Positions 34,545 through 46,600 of a stretch of 64,000 bases of DNA are shown here, one piece after another. Origin of the DNA: Euryodendron excelsum. Its lineage: Eukaryota > Streptophyta > Magnoliopsida > Ericales > Pentaphylacaceae. The position numbers and the translations under genes are program-made. The stretch is from the NCBI GenBank assembly GCA_033060915.1, contig CM065378.1, positions 58,943,501 to 59,007,500 on the forward strand, read 5' to 3'. Positions within the stretch are counted from its first letter, which is position 1; every line of letters starts with the position of its first letter. The notes under the pieces were generated by a model. It did not search any database. It had not been told where the DNA came from and saw only the letters and a program-made list of their open reading frames with translations.

Positions 34545-35105
34545 ACTCTTACCCCTAATGTGACCATAAATCCTCTGCTAGACCACATAGTCGATGTGAT
34601 ACTAGAGAAAATAAAAGAGGAGGGTGAACTGGATGTGATCATGATCGAAGACTATAAGGGGGGTTGGGAGACTGATGAAGAAAGCGACTGGGAGGAGGAA
34701 TTCCCGCTATGGTCGATCTACCTTTATAAACCCAATGAAGTACATGACCCTGCAGACTGGCTGATTGAGGAGCCAACACTTATGGAGGAGGACCCTACCA
34801 AAGACATGGCTGTTGATGGTTGGGGTGTTGAGTTTCTACACCCTAGATATGCCACGACTAAGCAGCACTTATTGGAGAACCCTTAGCCCGCGACTGAATT
34901 TAACTACGAAGACATAGGCTGGGAACTAGAAGAACCAAAAGTACCAGTAGAACTATTCGAGCTAGAGGGGGGTAAGCTAACCACCCTTATGGAAGAACCT
35001 GAAAAAGCCACAGAGGACAACAAGGAGATCAATGAAGCTGACAACTGCACTATCAACATCAACACACCCAGAGGCCTAGAAAAAGTTTTGCCTGTCTTGC
35101 CTTAG
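34545..35105 (+). pseudogene. E1 gag-downstream acidic coding remnant
   Basis: One frame is open from 34560 to 35105 except for a TAG at 34884: TINPLLDHIVDVILEKIKEE, then a strongly acidic stretch (GGWETDEESDWEEEFPLW, DWLIEEPTLMEEDP), and after the stop DIGWELEEPKVPVELFELEG, ending VLPVLP. NPLLDHIVD resembles the NPLPNH-type segment that follows gag in Tat elements, so this is probably the gag-pro linker. The protease active site was not found, and the zinc knuckle expected before it is absent. Function unknown. Confidence 0.55.
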
Positions 35106-36937
35106 TTGGGGATTGCAATGATGAATAGAGCGTCAGAAATGTGGGCATCGTCCCTAAACCAAACTGAAAGGGATTATCTTCAAAAAGTGTACAAGATAAG
35201 GGTGTTTTCACCTACTTTCTTTCTATCCCCTTTATATTTTGTCTTTAAATTAATGTTTGCATTTCCATTTAATCTAAAGAGCTTTATACTTTTTATTGAA
35301 ATAATAAAATGATAGTTTTTCATTCAATTACTGCTTGTCTCATGTTTCTTGTGAATGGTAAATGCTTCCTGAACAAGGGGTGCTTTCTATCCTATGGAGT
35401 ACTTGACCTGAAGGGTGTGATAGCATGAGTTAACTACTCGCCCAATGATCAATTTTTCGAAAAGAGAGATGATAAGAATGAGTAAGGAAGTCACCCAAAA
35501 GCAGCACTTGTAAGACACCAAAGCTAAGCGATGTGTGGCTAGACTATCAAAAGAAAGATGAGCCATCTTTTATTTTCTCACCAAAAAAAAAATTATTTTT
35601 ATCCCTTTGCTCAACCCATTAGTGCCTCGCAAAAAGTGAAAGAATTCCTTATCAACCCTGATCCAAGACCATCCCCTCACACTGGAGCAGATAAATAACT
35701 AAAGACTCAACAAAGAATGTCACTCATCTCCCATCAAGCTGAATCAATTCCCATATAGCCAAAACAACCTTTGTCGAACCTGTTGAGCAGGTTACTTTTT
35801 TTCCAAGAAAACCCCAACCTAGGAATCACCGTCCACAATGGGTTAGGACGAAATACTAAGGAAAAGATTTGAGAGAAGGGAGTTATGAAAGTATTAATCT
35901 TATATAAAATAAAAAAGGAAAGCAAAAAGAAAGAGTTGTCAAGGGGCAAGCTGCCCTAAAACCAAAAGAAAAAAAAAGGAGTCATCTTGAGAAGTATATA
36001 GTAAAGGCAAGAAGAAAAATCTAAAGGTGATCCTAGGTAATAAAGAAGCCCAGTAGAAGTAATAAGTTTGAGCCTTTACCCTTTCCTGCAAAAACTTGAA
36101 ACTATGGCCTAGATTACAACCCTATTAAAGTCCACTCTAATTGAAAACAGATTGCTTGAGCTGGATGAGCTAGACATGTTGCCAAGGCTAAAGGAGGACC
36201 CTGCCGAAAGAATAACCAATGATGGTGTGGATCTAAACCCTACCGAAAGTAATATCAAAATTGAGCATGTATATCCCGTTGATTCAAAATCCCATAACTT
36301 AGCCAACATTATGGTCCTAAAACAAAGCCTCCTCAGATTGAAAGACTGGCTACTTAACGCTCTGCTAAAGCTTAGGTAAGTTGTTGCCTAAGCCCCGATG
36401 GTTAAGAGTTCAAGCCAAATGATCCAAAGGATAAGGAAGGTACAAAATGCTATCATCCATTCAAGGCGGGGTTGAGCCACAAGAGAGACCAAACCCCTAA
36501 AAAGGAGGGAGTTACCACTTCAAGGATGTAAAGTGTGACAGCACCCCATTCATGTTGCTAATTTGTGTATTTCCTCATAAGTGCATTGCATTTTTATAAA
36601 AATTTCGACATGAGCTTCGTATACATAGGACAGAGCTTCCTATAGAAACAGAAGTCACCAATGCAGTTTAATATCATCTCTAGAACATGCAATAGACATA
36701 CACTATTATCATTATCCCTATACATGCATCTGTCCACATATCTAGCTATGTAAATCATAAACATCCACCCCTACTCATACACTAATACATATATCTGGTT
36801 ATCTGAATCATAAGTATCTATTCTATTCAAAAATTACAAGATGTACTATCTAATAAAACAAATGAATGTCCAGGACATGGTAGGCCTACGATAAAAGGCA
36901 CCCATTAGAGATCAAAGTCAATATCCAGGTCAAAATC
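35106..36937 (+). other. E1 internal region without recognisable pol
   Basis: Where protease, RT, RNase H and integrase would be expected, only short fragments are found, for example SEMWASSLNQTERDYLQKVY at about 35130 and MLELDELDMLPRLKEDPAER at 36152. I find no RT YXDD-type motif and no integrase motif. It probably reflects a deletion that made the element non-autonomous; the gap to the antisense gene is only 1.8 kb. Confidence 0.5.
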
Positions 36938-36988
36938 TTAGAAACCTGGATCAGAAGGAGGCGGCTGATTGTTAAAAGCATTGGCATC
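36938..36988 (-). pseudogene. Last exon of the antisense PMD gene
   Basis: The minus strand reads CTTCCTTCTTTGTAG^GATGCC and then encodes DANAFNNQPPPSDPGF and TAA at 36938. The acceptor pairs with the donor CAG^GTATGT formed by 41094 and 37069 once A5 is removed, leaving an intron of about 85 bp. Short Pro-rich C-terminal exon; prediction only. Confidence 0.5.
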
Positions 36989-37069
36989 CTACAAAGAAGG
37001 AAGAGCCTGAATCAGCACAACACATGAATAACTAAACAATGCTAGAACAATAAACAAAGGACAACATAC

Positions 37070-40000
37070 TGTCGCGCTCAGATTTTTCGCACTTGGAGAA
37101 TACACACACAAGCGGGAAAAATGTTGTACTCTTACGTTAGAACTCACCCTCCTAGAAGAATGAGTGCAACTGGTTTGAATTGAAAATTGATTTGAATAAA
37201 GGGCTTTTGAAAAAAATTTGGAGTCGCCACCTAACTTGATTAAGGTGAGTTAGGTCACCTAAAAAAACTAAGAATAATCCGAAGACTACACTTAGGGTTT
37301 TCGAAAAAGGTTTTTGAAAATACCACCTCAAGAGAGGGTTTTTAAGATAACAGGTTGTTTGGCAACCTTTGGAAAACATTTAGTCCTTTTGAAAAAATAA
37401 CTCCGTTTGGTCTTTCGAAAACAGTGATCTAGGTTAGGAGGTTGGTTACATGTAGGGAAGACGCACTAAGCCATCACCCTACCCCGCCCTTTCGGTACCT
37501 ACATGTCAATCTACCATAGATTCACCTATGAGAGTCTTCAACTAACAAATGGTTCAATCCTATCCACTTTGAAAAACAATGTGTGAAAAGAAACTAACAT
37601 GATGCATGATATGCAAGTGCAAGAAAAGAGAATTGAAAAATAGATTTGGAAAGAAATTGATTTGATTTGAAAGAGAAAAGATAAAAATTTGAATTTGGAA
37701 AGAAGGTTTTGGGAATTGAAAATAGAGACTTGGAAATAAAAATTTGAAATTGAAAATTTGAAAATAGATTGGAGATTTGGAAAGATTTTGGAATTTGAAA
37801 TTTGAAAAATATGGAGGAATTTGAAATTTGAAAGAAGTTGTGGAATTTGAAAGAAATTGTGACCGCACCTATGAAGGTTGCCTACGTATCCTTTTGGAGG
37901 AATCAGGTCAGTCGTAGTTCAGACAAGAGTCCGATTAAAAATAGATTGATTTAGAAGAAAGTGATTGAATTGGAAATTGGATTGGAAGATTGAGAGATTG
38001 AACTTAGAATAGAAGATTGAAATTTGAAATTTAGAATTTTGGAAATGAAGAGATTGAATTTTGATCGACGGATTTGAAAATACTTGACTTTGGGAAACTC
38101 GGTTTTCGGAAACCTAGACTTAAAGACTTCAAAAAGAAAGATTTGGATTTGACTTGGAAAGATTTTGAAGAAAAATTGACTTGAATATTAGACTTGGAAG
38201 ATTGGAGAAAAATTGAAATTAGGAAAGGTTCGAATTAGGAAAGTTTCGAATTTGGAAAGTGTCGCTTTAGGAAAGTTTTTGACTTAGAAAAGTTTTGGAA
38301 TTAGAAAAATTTCGACTTAGGAAAGTTTTGAATTTAGAAAAATTTCAACTTAGGAAAGTTTTGAATTTAAGAAAGTTTCAACTTAGGAAAGTTTTACGTT
38401 TAAGAAAGTTTTCAAATTGGAAAGTTTGATTTTAAGAAAGGTTTTGAAATGAGGAAGTTTTGAAAGTTGGAAAATTTGGAATTTTGAAATAGCAAAGTTT
38501 TGAAGTTGGAATGATTTGAAACTTAGAAAGTTTAAGATTTAGAAAGTTTTAAAGTTTTTAAAAAATCTTGAGATTAGGAAAGGTTTGAAAAATTAGATTT
38601 GGAAAAGGGGTAGGATTAGAAAAGGGTTGAATTAGGAAAGATTTGGAATGGGAAGGGATTGGTTTTGGTTTCTAAAAGAGAAAGTTTGACTTCGTTTCCA
38701 AAAACGGAGGATGGGATCTAGTTTCCTAAACGGGGAGATTTGATTTGGTTTCCTAAAGGGTAGATAGGATTTGGCAAGGATTTGGAAAGGGGGATTCTAG
38801 AAATCCTAGATTTGAAAGTTTAGAATTTTAACGTAGAAAAGAGGTTTTAGAAATGTGTATAGTTTGGATATAGAAAACGAGAGATTTTGGAAACCTAGAT
38901 TCGAGGCAAAGTTTGAAAATCATGTTTTTAGAAAGGAAATTAGGGTTTCCTAATTGTGGGTTCTAGGGCTTAACTTGGGCTTCTAAGGAAAGAGTTTTTG
39001 GAAAGTGCGTTTTTGGAAACGAAGATTTTGGAAGGAAATCCTAAAGAGGAGTTTCTAAAGGGAAGAGTTTTTGGAAAATAAATTTGAAGAGAGAGTTTTT
39101 GGAAAGAGATTTTAAAGAAAAGGAGTTATTGAAAAGTGTGTTTTTTAGAAACGAAGATTTTAGAAGGAAAATCCTAGAGGAGAGTTTCTAGAAGGAAGAT
39201 TTTGGAAAGAGAAATTTTTAGAAAGATTTTTGGAAGGAGATTGTTGGAGAGAGTTTTTGAAGGTATAAAAATGTCTCACCTTCCTAAAGTGATTCTAAAC
39301 ATAAGAGGGCTAGAACCACTTTAGGAAAGTGGTTTTGAAAATAACAAAGGTTTGAAAATATGGACCATGAAAGTCACTTTAAATGTAACATTTTCCTAAA
39401 GCAACCCTAGCCATGGAAAGGCTAGAATCACCCTAGGATCGTGATTTTGAAAACAAGTTTGAAAACGACTTTGAAAACAACTTTGAAAACAACTTTTGGA
39501 AGATGCAAGACCATGATATGCACAATGCAATTTTGGAGTCGTGAACATAGAAGGTTAAGGTTTCACCACATAATCACGGGGGCCGGACCCACGTGGTCTC
39601 TGGTTAGACTAGAAGAAAAGTCCCCGACACGGTGACTCTCCAATAGCCCAATCCTACACATGGACTGGGAATCCCCTTGTTTCAAGCATGTAAAGAAAGG
39701 GGGGGAAAAGAGATGGGGGATTAAAATAAAAAAAACCCAAGTGGGTTAGGAGAGAGAAGAGAGAGGGGGAAGTGCAGAAATTTAAATGGAGAACCTACCT
39801 TGTATCTTGTTTATTTTGCGCGCCTTGCTTATCTTCGGTCTTCGGTCTTCGATTTTCGTCTTGAACCTTCAAGAGCAGCCTTCAATCTTCAAACTTCAGA
39901 TTGCAACTCTTCAAGTCTTCGAAGGAAGGTTGAAGGTTAGTGTATGAGTGTATGAGGGTGTGTAGGAGTGTATAGGAGGCTAGGGTTTAGTGTATAGTGG

Positions 40001-41093
40001 CTAGGGTTTGGAAAACCTAGGGAAGCTAGGGTTTAGGAGGTGCTCGAGCTCTGTATATCAAAATATATGATTTTTGGTTTGAGTTTGCGGATCCTTTTCA
40101 CACTGAAAGAGGCTCTGTATTTATAGAGGGAGGAATATACTGGTGCCTGTTGTAGTAGCGCTAGGCCAAACTTTACACTGGCGCCACTAGAAGTGGCGCC
40201 AGCCATTTAGGAAATATTTAAGGTCGGCAAGCAACGTATCTTTGACAAGATTTGGGCGCCTATACTAGTGACTGCCATGTAATTTTTAGCTTGGCTTCAC
40301 TAGGAGTGACTCCGGAAAGTCCGGGAAGGAGTTTGGAAGACCGGGAATGACCCGGAAAGCCAGAAAAGAGCAGGAACACTTAAAATAGTGTTCCAGAGGT
40401 ATTTGGCTTGAAAAATGAGTACGAGATGTGTCGGAAGGGTTGATTGGGCCTCTAGGGCAAAACGGTCAACCGGATTGGAAAGCTACCCGGACGGACTCGG
40501 ACTGTCCCGGAAGAAGACTTGAAATTTGAAAACATTATTCAGAATGTTCCCAAAGGTTGCCGGCTTGGTTTCCAAAGCCGGTGTGGTCGGAAAAGGAGAC
40601 CGGCCCACCAGGGGCAAAACGGTCATTTTGTACCGGGTTTGCCGGAACTGACTCGGAATGATCCGGAAAGGTAAAGAAAGGTTTAGAACACTATAAAAAG
40701 TATTCTCGGGAAGTTACCATTTTGATGCCCAGAGCCGACGTGGTTGAAAAAGGAGACCGGCTCACCAGGGGCAAAACGGTCATTTTGCACCGGGTTTGCC
40801 GGAACTGACTCGGAATGATCTAGAAAGGTAGAGGAAGGTTGAGAATACCATAAGAAGTAATCTCAAAAGATTACTGGTTTGATACCCAGAGCCGGTGTGG
40901 TTCCCGGGGCATTCGAATGCCTAGGGACAAAACGGTCATTTACCTTCAAGTGGGCCCTACGGGCCCTAGAAGCGACTGGTGGACTAAATTCAAGTTAAAA
41001 AGGCGTGCTTAGAGTCTAAATATGCATGTGATGTGTGAAAGTGAGCTTGGTTAGCTCGGAGATTGCCAAGCGGGCAAAAATGGGGTGCTTACA
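37070..41093 (-). mobile_element. Solo LTR A5 (4024 bp), antisense
   Basis: The + strand runs TGTCGCGCTCAGATTTTTCG ... TGGGGTGCTTACA. The target duplication CATAC is perfect (37065-37069 and 41094-41098). Contents in order: terminal block, island 37400-37520, GGTTGCCTACGTATCC (37878), shorter purine tract (37930-39260), conserved block (39640-39760), inverted donor 39798, inverted TATA 40118-40125, GC-rich array, and 157-bp repeats (40550-40940). The CTCGAG minisatellite region is deleted, which explains the short length. It sits exactly at a predicted splice donor of the antisense PMD gene. Confidence 0.9.
40118..40125 (-). promoter_or_regulatory. TATA box of LTR A5
   Basis: TATAAATA on the minus strand in the same context as A1 and A6. 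Confidence 0.6.
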
Positions 41094-42719
41094 CATACCT
41101 GGCTGCTTCCTATCTGAGCCAACTGGGCCACAAAGTAGCAACCTCGACCTAGAACTGATCTCTCTCCATCTAAAATTGGTCCTTCTCAGTCTGGTATCCA
41201 TCTCTCTAATCCCTCATGGCAACAAACTTGGTCTGAGGTATATATCCTCCCCCCCGATGCCACAAGTCAACCACCTCTTGGACGACAGCGTAACCTCTGA
41301 CCACCACGTCAAACTGAGTGAAGATGCCTACAGAGTGAGCCCCGAAGTGTGTGGCGTAGTCAGTCTCTGGTGGTACGGAATAGGAACCCCCTTGACCAAA
41401 TTTCCGAACATGTACTCAGGTGGATCCCCAGCCGACCGAAACTCATCATAGAACTGGTGCCAATGTTGGTCACCTAGATAAGGAAATCATCTATGAAGAC
41501 ATTGGGACCAGATATTTAACCACCACATAATGAACTAATCCAATAAACGGCTGCCAAGTCACATCTCTCATCTCAATCAGCTCCAAGTTCGCCTGTAGCG
41601 TCACGAAGTCAGTGATCTCAGATCGGTGGGCCACCTGATCACGAGCCCATCTCAAGGCTCGGGATAAAGATCAGCTTCTACTACCTCTGGACGACAGATC
41701 GGCAAGTACTTATAGCTCTACTAGAACAAAAAAGGCAAAAAACTAGTCACACTACCCTAACAGGAGGAGGTCCGAACTCGCATAGATCTGAGGAAGCAAT
41801 CAAAGGAGAAAGACCCCTAGTCCAACCCTGATAATGCACCTAAGTCAGCCACTATGCTCACTAGTCAGAAAGGGACGATCAACTTATCATTGTTGCAAAA
41901 GCAGCTAACAATGATATACAAAACAAGTCGTCGCCTCACCATTTAGCAGGTGGCTCAACAGAAAAGGTACTCTCGCCCCGATTAAGCCAAAAAAACCAGG
42001 AAGGCTGAGCAGTCAAAAGGTGGCAAATCCAACAAAGTACAAGCGTTAGCTCTACTGATTAGCTGTAAGGTAATCTAACAACCGACAAAGGAAAGTCTTG
42101 TAATAATGGTCTAATCTAATGGGGCAAGACCCATCTCAAAGCCCACGAAGTGAAAGGTACCTGTCTTGCTGAACCACTTCTCAATTAATGCCAATACCAA
42201 GTGTCGATTCAGGCAGTTAGCCTGTAATCCCATAAATGCTCTAAACCCGATCTCCGCTAAGAAGGCAAGATAACACGGAGCGGTCCGTTGCATAGTGTTA
42301 AAAGCCAGATGGACGGCCCCTCTAAAGGATATATGTACTCAAAGAGGAGGCAAGTGATGTCGAGAGTATACGCTGGGATGGTAGGCGAGGTCCCCCAATA
42401 GAGGAATGTCTGGTATCTCTAAATCTCCAAAATTAGCATCTGTCTACCTGTGTCTTAAAGAAACCCTCAAGTAACCGGTCGCTCGATCTCCACGCTCTGG
42501 TGTCTCTTCCTCAGCATCCATCTCCCCCTCAAAAACCGGCTCGACTGAGGGAAGGGGTCGACTGGGGGCATACTCCCCCTCTCATTCTAGCTAGAAGATG
42601 CCCAACCAGCTGATCTGCAACTGCCTCTAGAGTGGTTGGAACTATCGGCAGAGTCTGTATGAGCCCTTCTCCCAGATCGGTGTCACCTCTCAAAACCGCC
42701 ACCGCTAGTACCAACCATC
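41094..42719 (-). pseudogene. Antisense plant mobile domain (PMD) gene of E1, main exon
   Basis: Coded against E1 orientation. The ATG (42718-42716) follows an acceptor, CTTTCAG^GATGG. The PMD core is at 42293-42111: YLAFLAEIGFRAFMGLQANC, LNRHLVLALIEKWFSKTGTF, HFVGFEMGLAPLD. Later frames give SCFCNNDKLIVPFW, YKYLPICRPEVVEADLYPEP and, near the end, QTEKDQF-, MERDQF- and VEVATLWPSWLR-type segments. PMD (PF10536, also in MAIN/MAIL1-like plant proteins) is known from host genes and transposons. A second copy at 63345-63999 is clearly homologous, so this is a repeated, element-borne gene. Many stops (several where Trp, Arg or Gln is expected) and frameshifts: a pseudogene. Function in the element is unknown; antisense extra ORFs between pol and the 3' LTR are described for the Tat lineage. 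Confidence 0.75.
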
Positions 42720-42829
42720 CTGAAAGCCAAATTAAGGTAAGAATATCAACATATGATAAGTACAGTTAAAAAAGGTAAGGGGTATACAAAAAAAAAAAAT
42801 GAAAAACGTTTCAAGTTTTAATTCAAAAT

Positions 42830-43180
42830 GAATTTTCTACACATTTTGTTTTAAAAAATTCGAGTTTCGAGTCAAAATGAATTTCTTATACATTTTGTTT
42901 TCAAAAGATTTCAAGTTTCGAGTCAAAATGAATCTCCTATACATTTTGTCTTCAAAAATTTCAATTTTGAGTCAAAAAATAAATTTTTTTACACATTTTG
43001 TCCTTGAAAAATTCGAGTCTCGAATTAAAATGAATTTTCTATACATTTTGTCTTCAAAAATTAAAGTTTCAAGTCAAAGTGAATTTTCCTACACATTTTG
43101 CCTTCAAATGTTCATATTTTCAAGCCAAAACAAATTTTCTACACGTTTTGTCCAAATTTTGAATCAAAGTAATTTCTAAA
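42830..43180. repeat. Degenerate 60-bp tandem repeat in the leader intron
   Basis: TCAAAATGAATTTTCTACAC-like segments followed by ATTTTGTTTTCAAAA recur about every 60 bp (near 42824, 42870, 42926, 43027, 43074 and 43125). Not prominent in E2. Confidence 0.65.
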
Positions 43181-43684
43181 CCTTGCCCTTCTAAAAGTTT
43201 ATCCCAAATTTAATTCTTAGGTTCTTTAACCCTTCCTCTCCAAAATTATTCCAAAATTAAAGTTTATTTTCAAAATCAATCTCAAAAGGCTCCCTATCAA
43301 AATCCATCTCAAAACTTTTCTAAGCTTCCATTTCAAAAGATTTTCATTCCATCCAAGTTTCGAGGTTTTCGAAAAATCTTCCTTCCAGAGAAGTCTTCTT
43401 CAAAATCAATCCTCAAAATTTTCAAGATTTTAAATTCTCAAAATTTCTACCTTCCAAAATTCTTTTCAATTTTGAAGTTTTTTCTATCCCAAAATCCATT
43501 TTAAAAATTTTTCTAAGTATTTTCCTCAAAAGTTTTCATTCAAAGTTCCATTTTTAAAAATTTTCCTAAGTTTTCCTTTCAATAGTTTTATTCTAGGTCT
43601 CCCGAGTTTCTTGGGGCCATCTCTGCCAAAAAAGTCCCACCCTCAAAGGTTTTATATATTTTCCCATAAAAAAGATTTCATCTC

Positions 43685-46600
43685 TGTCGTGCTCAGATTT
43701 TTCGCACTCGAGGAATACACACACAAGCGGGAAAAATATTGTACTATCTCGTTAGAACTCATTCTCCTAGAAGAATAAGTGCGACTAAGTTTGAATTGAA
43801 AATTGATTTGAATAAAGGACTTTCGGAAAACAATTTGGAGTTGCCACCTAACTTGATTAAGGTGAGTTAGGTCACCTAAAAACTAAGCATAATCCAAAGA
43901 TTACACTTAGGGTTTTTGGAAAACAATTTTGAAAATACTTCCTCAAGGGAGGGCTTTTAGGAAAACAGATTATTTAGCAACCTTTAGAAAATATTAAGCC
44001 ATTTTTTAAAAATAACTCCATTTTGTTTTTTCGAAAACAGTGATCCTAGGTTCGGAGGTTGGTTACGTGTAGGGAAGACGCACTAAGCCATCACCCTACC
44101 CCGCCCTTGTGGTATCTACATATCTATTCACCCTAGATTCACCTATTAGAGCCTTCAATTAACAAATGTCCAAACTATTCACTTTAGAAAAGAATTTTCA
44201 AAAAAAACTTAACATAATGCACGATATGCAAGTGCAATGGAAAATTTTGATTTGGAAAAGAAAAATTAAAGTTTGAAATTGGAAAGAAAGTTTAGAAATT
44301 GAAATTGAGGATTGAAAATAGATTTTTAGAATTAGAAGTTGGAAATAGAAAATAGAATTGGAAATTGGAAAGCAGTTATGGAATTGGAGATTTGAAAAAA
44401 GTTATGACCGCACCCATGAGGGTTGCCTACGTATCCTTTTTTAGGAATCAGGTCAGTTATAGTTTAGACAGGAGTCTGATTGAAAATAGAATATTTTGAT
44501 ATGGAATAAGAAATTGAATTAGAATTTGGATTTGATTTGAATTTAGAATAGAAGATTGGAATTTGAAATGGAAGAGATTGGACTTTGATTTGGAAAGATA
44601 AAGATTTAGGAAACCTAGACTTAGGAAGATAGGATTGGAACTTGAGATTAAGAAAGATTTGACTCGAACGTTGGACTTGAAAAATTAGGGAAATTGGAAT
44701 TTAGGAAAGGTTCAAATTAAAAAAGTTTCAAAATAGGAAAGTTCCGTTTTAAGAAAGTTTTAAAAGAGGAAATGTTTTAACTTAAGAAAGTTTCGAATTT
44801 AGAAAGTTTTGGATTTGGAAAGATTTGAAATTTAGAAAGGTTTAGAATTTTAGAAAGATTTGAATTTAAGAAAGTTTAAAGTTTTGGAAAGATTTGAAAT
44901 TTGAGTTTTGAAATTTAGGAAAGGTTTAAATTTAAGAAAGATTTGAAGATTTAGATTTTAAAAGTTAAGATTTGGAAATGTATAGAATTAAGAGAGGTTA
45001 GAATTAGGAAAGATTAAAGAGTTTAAAGTTTAAGAAAAGATTTAAAAGTTCAAGTTTTGGAAACCTAAGGTTTAGGCTGGTATGAGATTAGGAAGGAGTG
45101 GATTAGGAAAGGTTTAGACTAGAAATGATTAAGATTCTTATTTTCTAAAACAAAGGATTGGATTTTATTTCTAAAAAGAGATGGTTTGATTTTGTTTCCA
45201 AAAACGGAGGATTGGATCTAGTTTCCTAAATGGGAGATTGGATTTGGTTTCCTAAAGAGAATATTGGATTTGACATGGATTTGGAAGGATGAAGTTTTAG
45301 AAACCCTAGATTTGGAAAACTATAATTTTGACATAGAAAATAGGTTTCGAAAACTTATGATCTAGATGTAAAAAGGGGAATTTTTGGAAACCTAAGTTTT
45401 GAGACCAAAATAAGGAATTGAAAATCATGCTTTTGGGAAGAAAAATTGGGGTTTCCTAATTGTTGGTTCTAGGGTTTGACTTATACTCTACGAGAAGAGA
45501 TTTTGGAAAGCACGTTTTTGGAAACGTAGATTTTTGGAAGAAGATCCTAAAATGAGTTTTTGGAAAGTAAACTCGAGAGGAGTTTTAGAAAGAAGATTTT
45601 GGAAGAAGCTTTTAGGAAAGAGTTTTTAGGAAAGAGATTTTTGGAAAGAGATTGCTGGAAAGAGTTTTAGGAAGGAAATTTAAGGAATGTTTTTAGAAAA
45701 GGAATTTTGAAGAGAGCTTTTTTTGGAAAGGAGTTTGAAAAGGAGTTTTGGAAAATAGATTTTTGAAGGGAGTTTTTAAAAAATAGTTTCGGAAGAGAAT
45801 TTTGAAAAGGAGATTGAAGAGAGTTTTTAGAAAGTATGTTAGAAAAGAGATTTTTAGAGGGAAAGATTTGAAAAGAAAGTTTTTAGAAAGTATATAAAAT
45901 ATCTCACTTTCCTAAAGCGACTCCAACCATAAGAAGGTTAGAATCACTCTAAGATAGTGGTTTTGAAAACAACAAGGATCTTGAAAATATGAATTATATC
46001 GGTTATTTTAAATATAACACTTTCCTAAAGTAACCCAAGCCTTGAAAAGGCTAGAATAACCTTAGGATTGTGATTTTGAAAACAAATTTTGAAAAAGAAG
46101 ATTTTGATGGAAGTTTTGAAAACAAGTTTAAAAATGAATTTTGGAAGAATGCAAGATCATGATATGCAGAATGCAAGTTGGGGTCGTGAACATACAAAGT
46201 TAAAGGCTTCACCACATAATCAAGGGGGCCGAACCCATGTGGTCTCTAGTTAGACTAAAAGAAAGCCCCCCGACACGGTGACCTCCAATAGCCTAATCCT
46301 ACACATGGACCGGGAAGTCCCTTGTTTCAAGCATGCAAGAATGGAGGAAAAGAAGATGAGGGATTAAAATAGAAAAAAAACTCAAGTGGGTTCGGAGAGA
46401 GAAGACAGAGGGGGGGATGCGTAAACTTAAATAGAGAGCCTACTTTGTATCTTCTTTATTTGCTTTGCTTTACGCGCTTTGCTTTTCTTACTTTGCTTCA
46501 GTCTTCGCTTCAGTCTTCGTCTTGATCTTCAGGAACTTGTTTTGATCTTCGAGAGCTTTAGGTTGCAGCACTTCCAGTCTTCAATGGAGGCTTTGGAGGC

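Noticed and set aside
41035..41451. 138-codon + strand ORF
   Set aside because: It lies opposite the end of the PMD exon; the minus-strand reading fits the PMD family, so this is a shadow.
42529..42714. 61-codon minus-strand ORF taken as the true start of the PMD protein
   Set aside because: It opens with TTG. The ATG at 42718 directly after the acceptor is a better start, and a frameshift near 42680 explains the difference.
41094..42719. PMD as a normal host gene
   Set aside because: It is repeated at 63345-63999, carries many stops, and shares its leader with the antisense gene of E2, so it is element-borne. A distant origin from a host gene remains possible.
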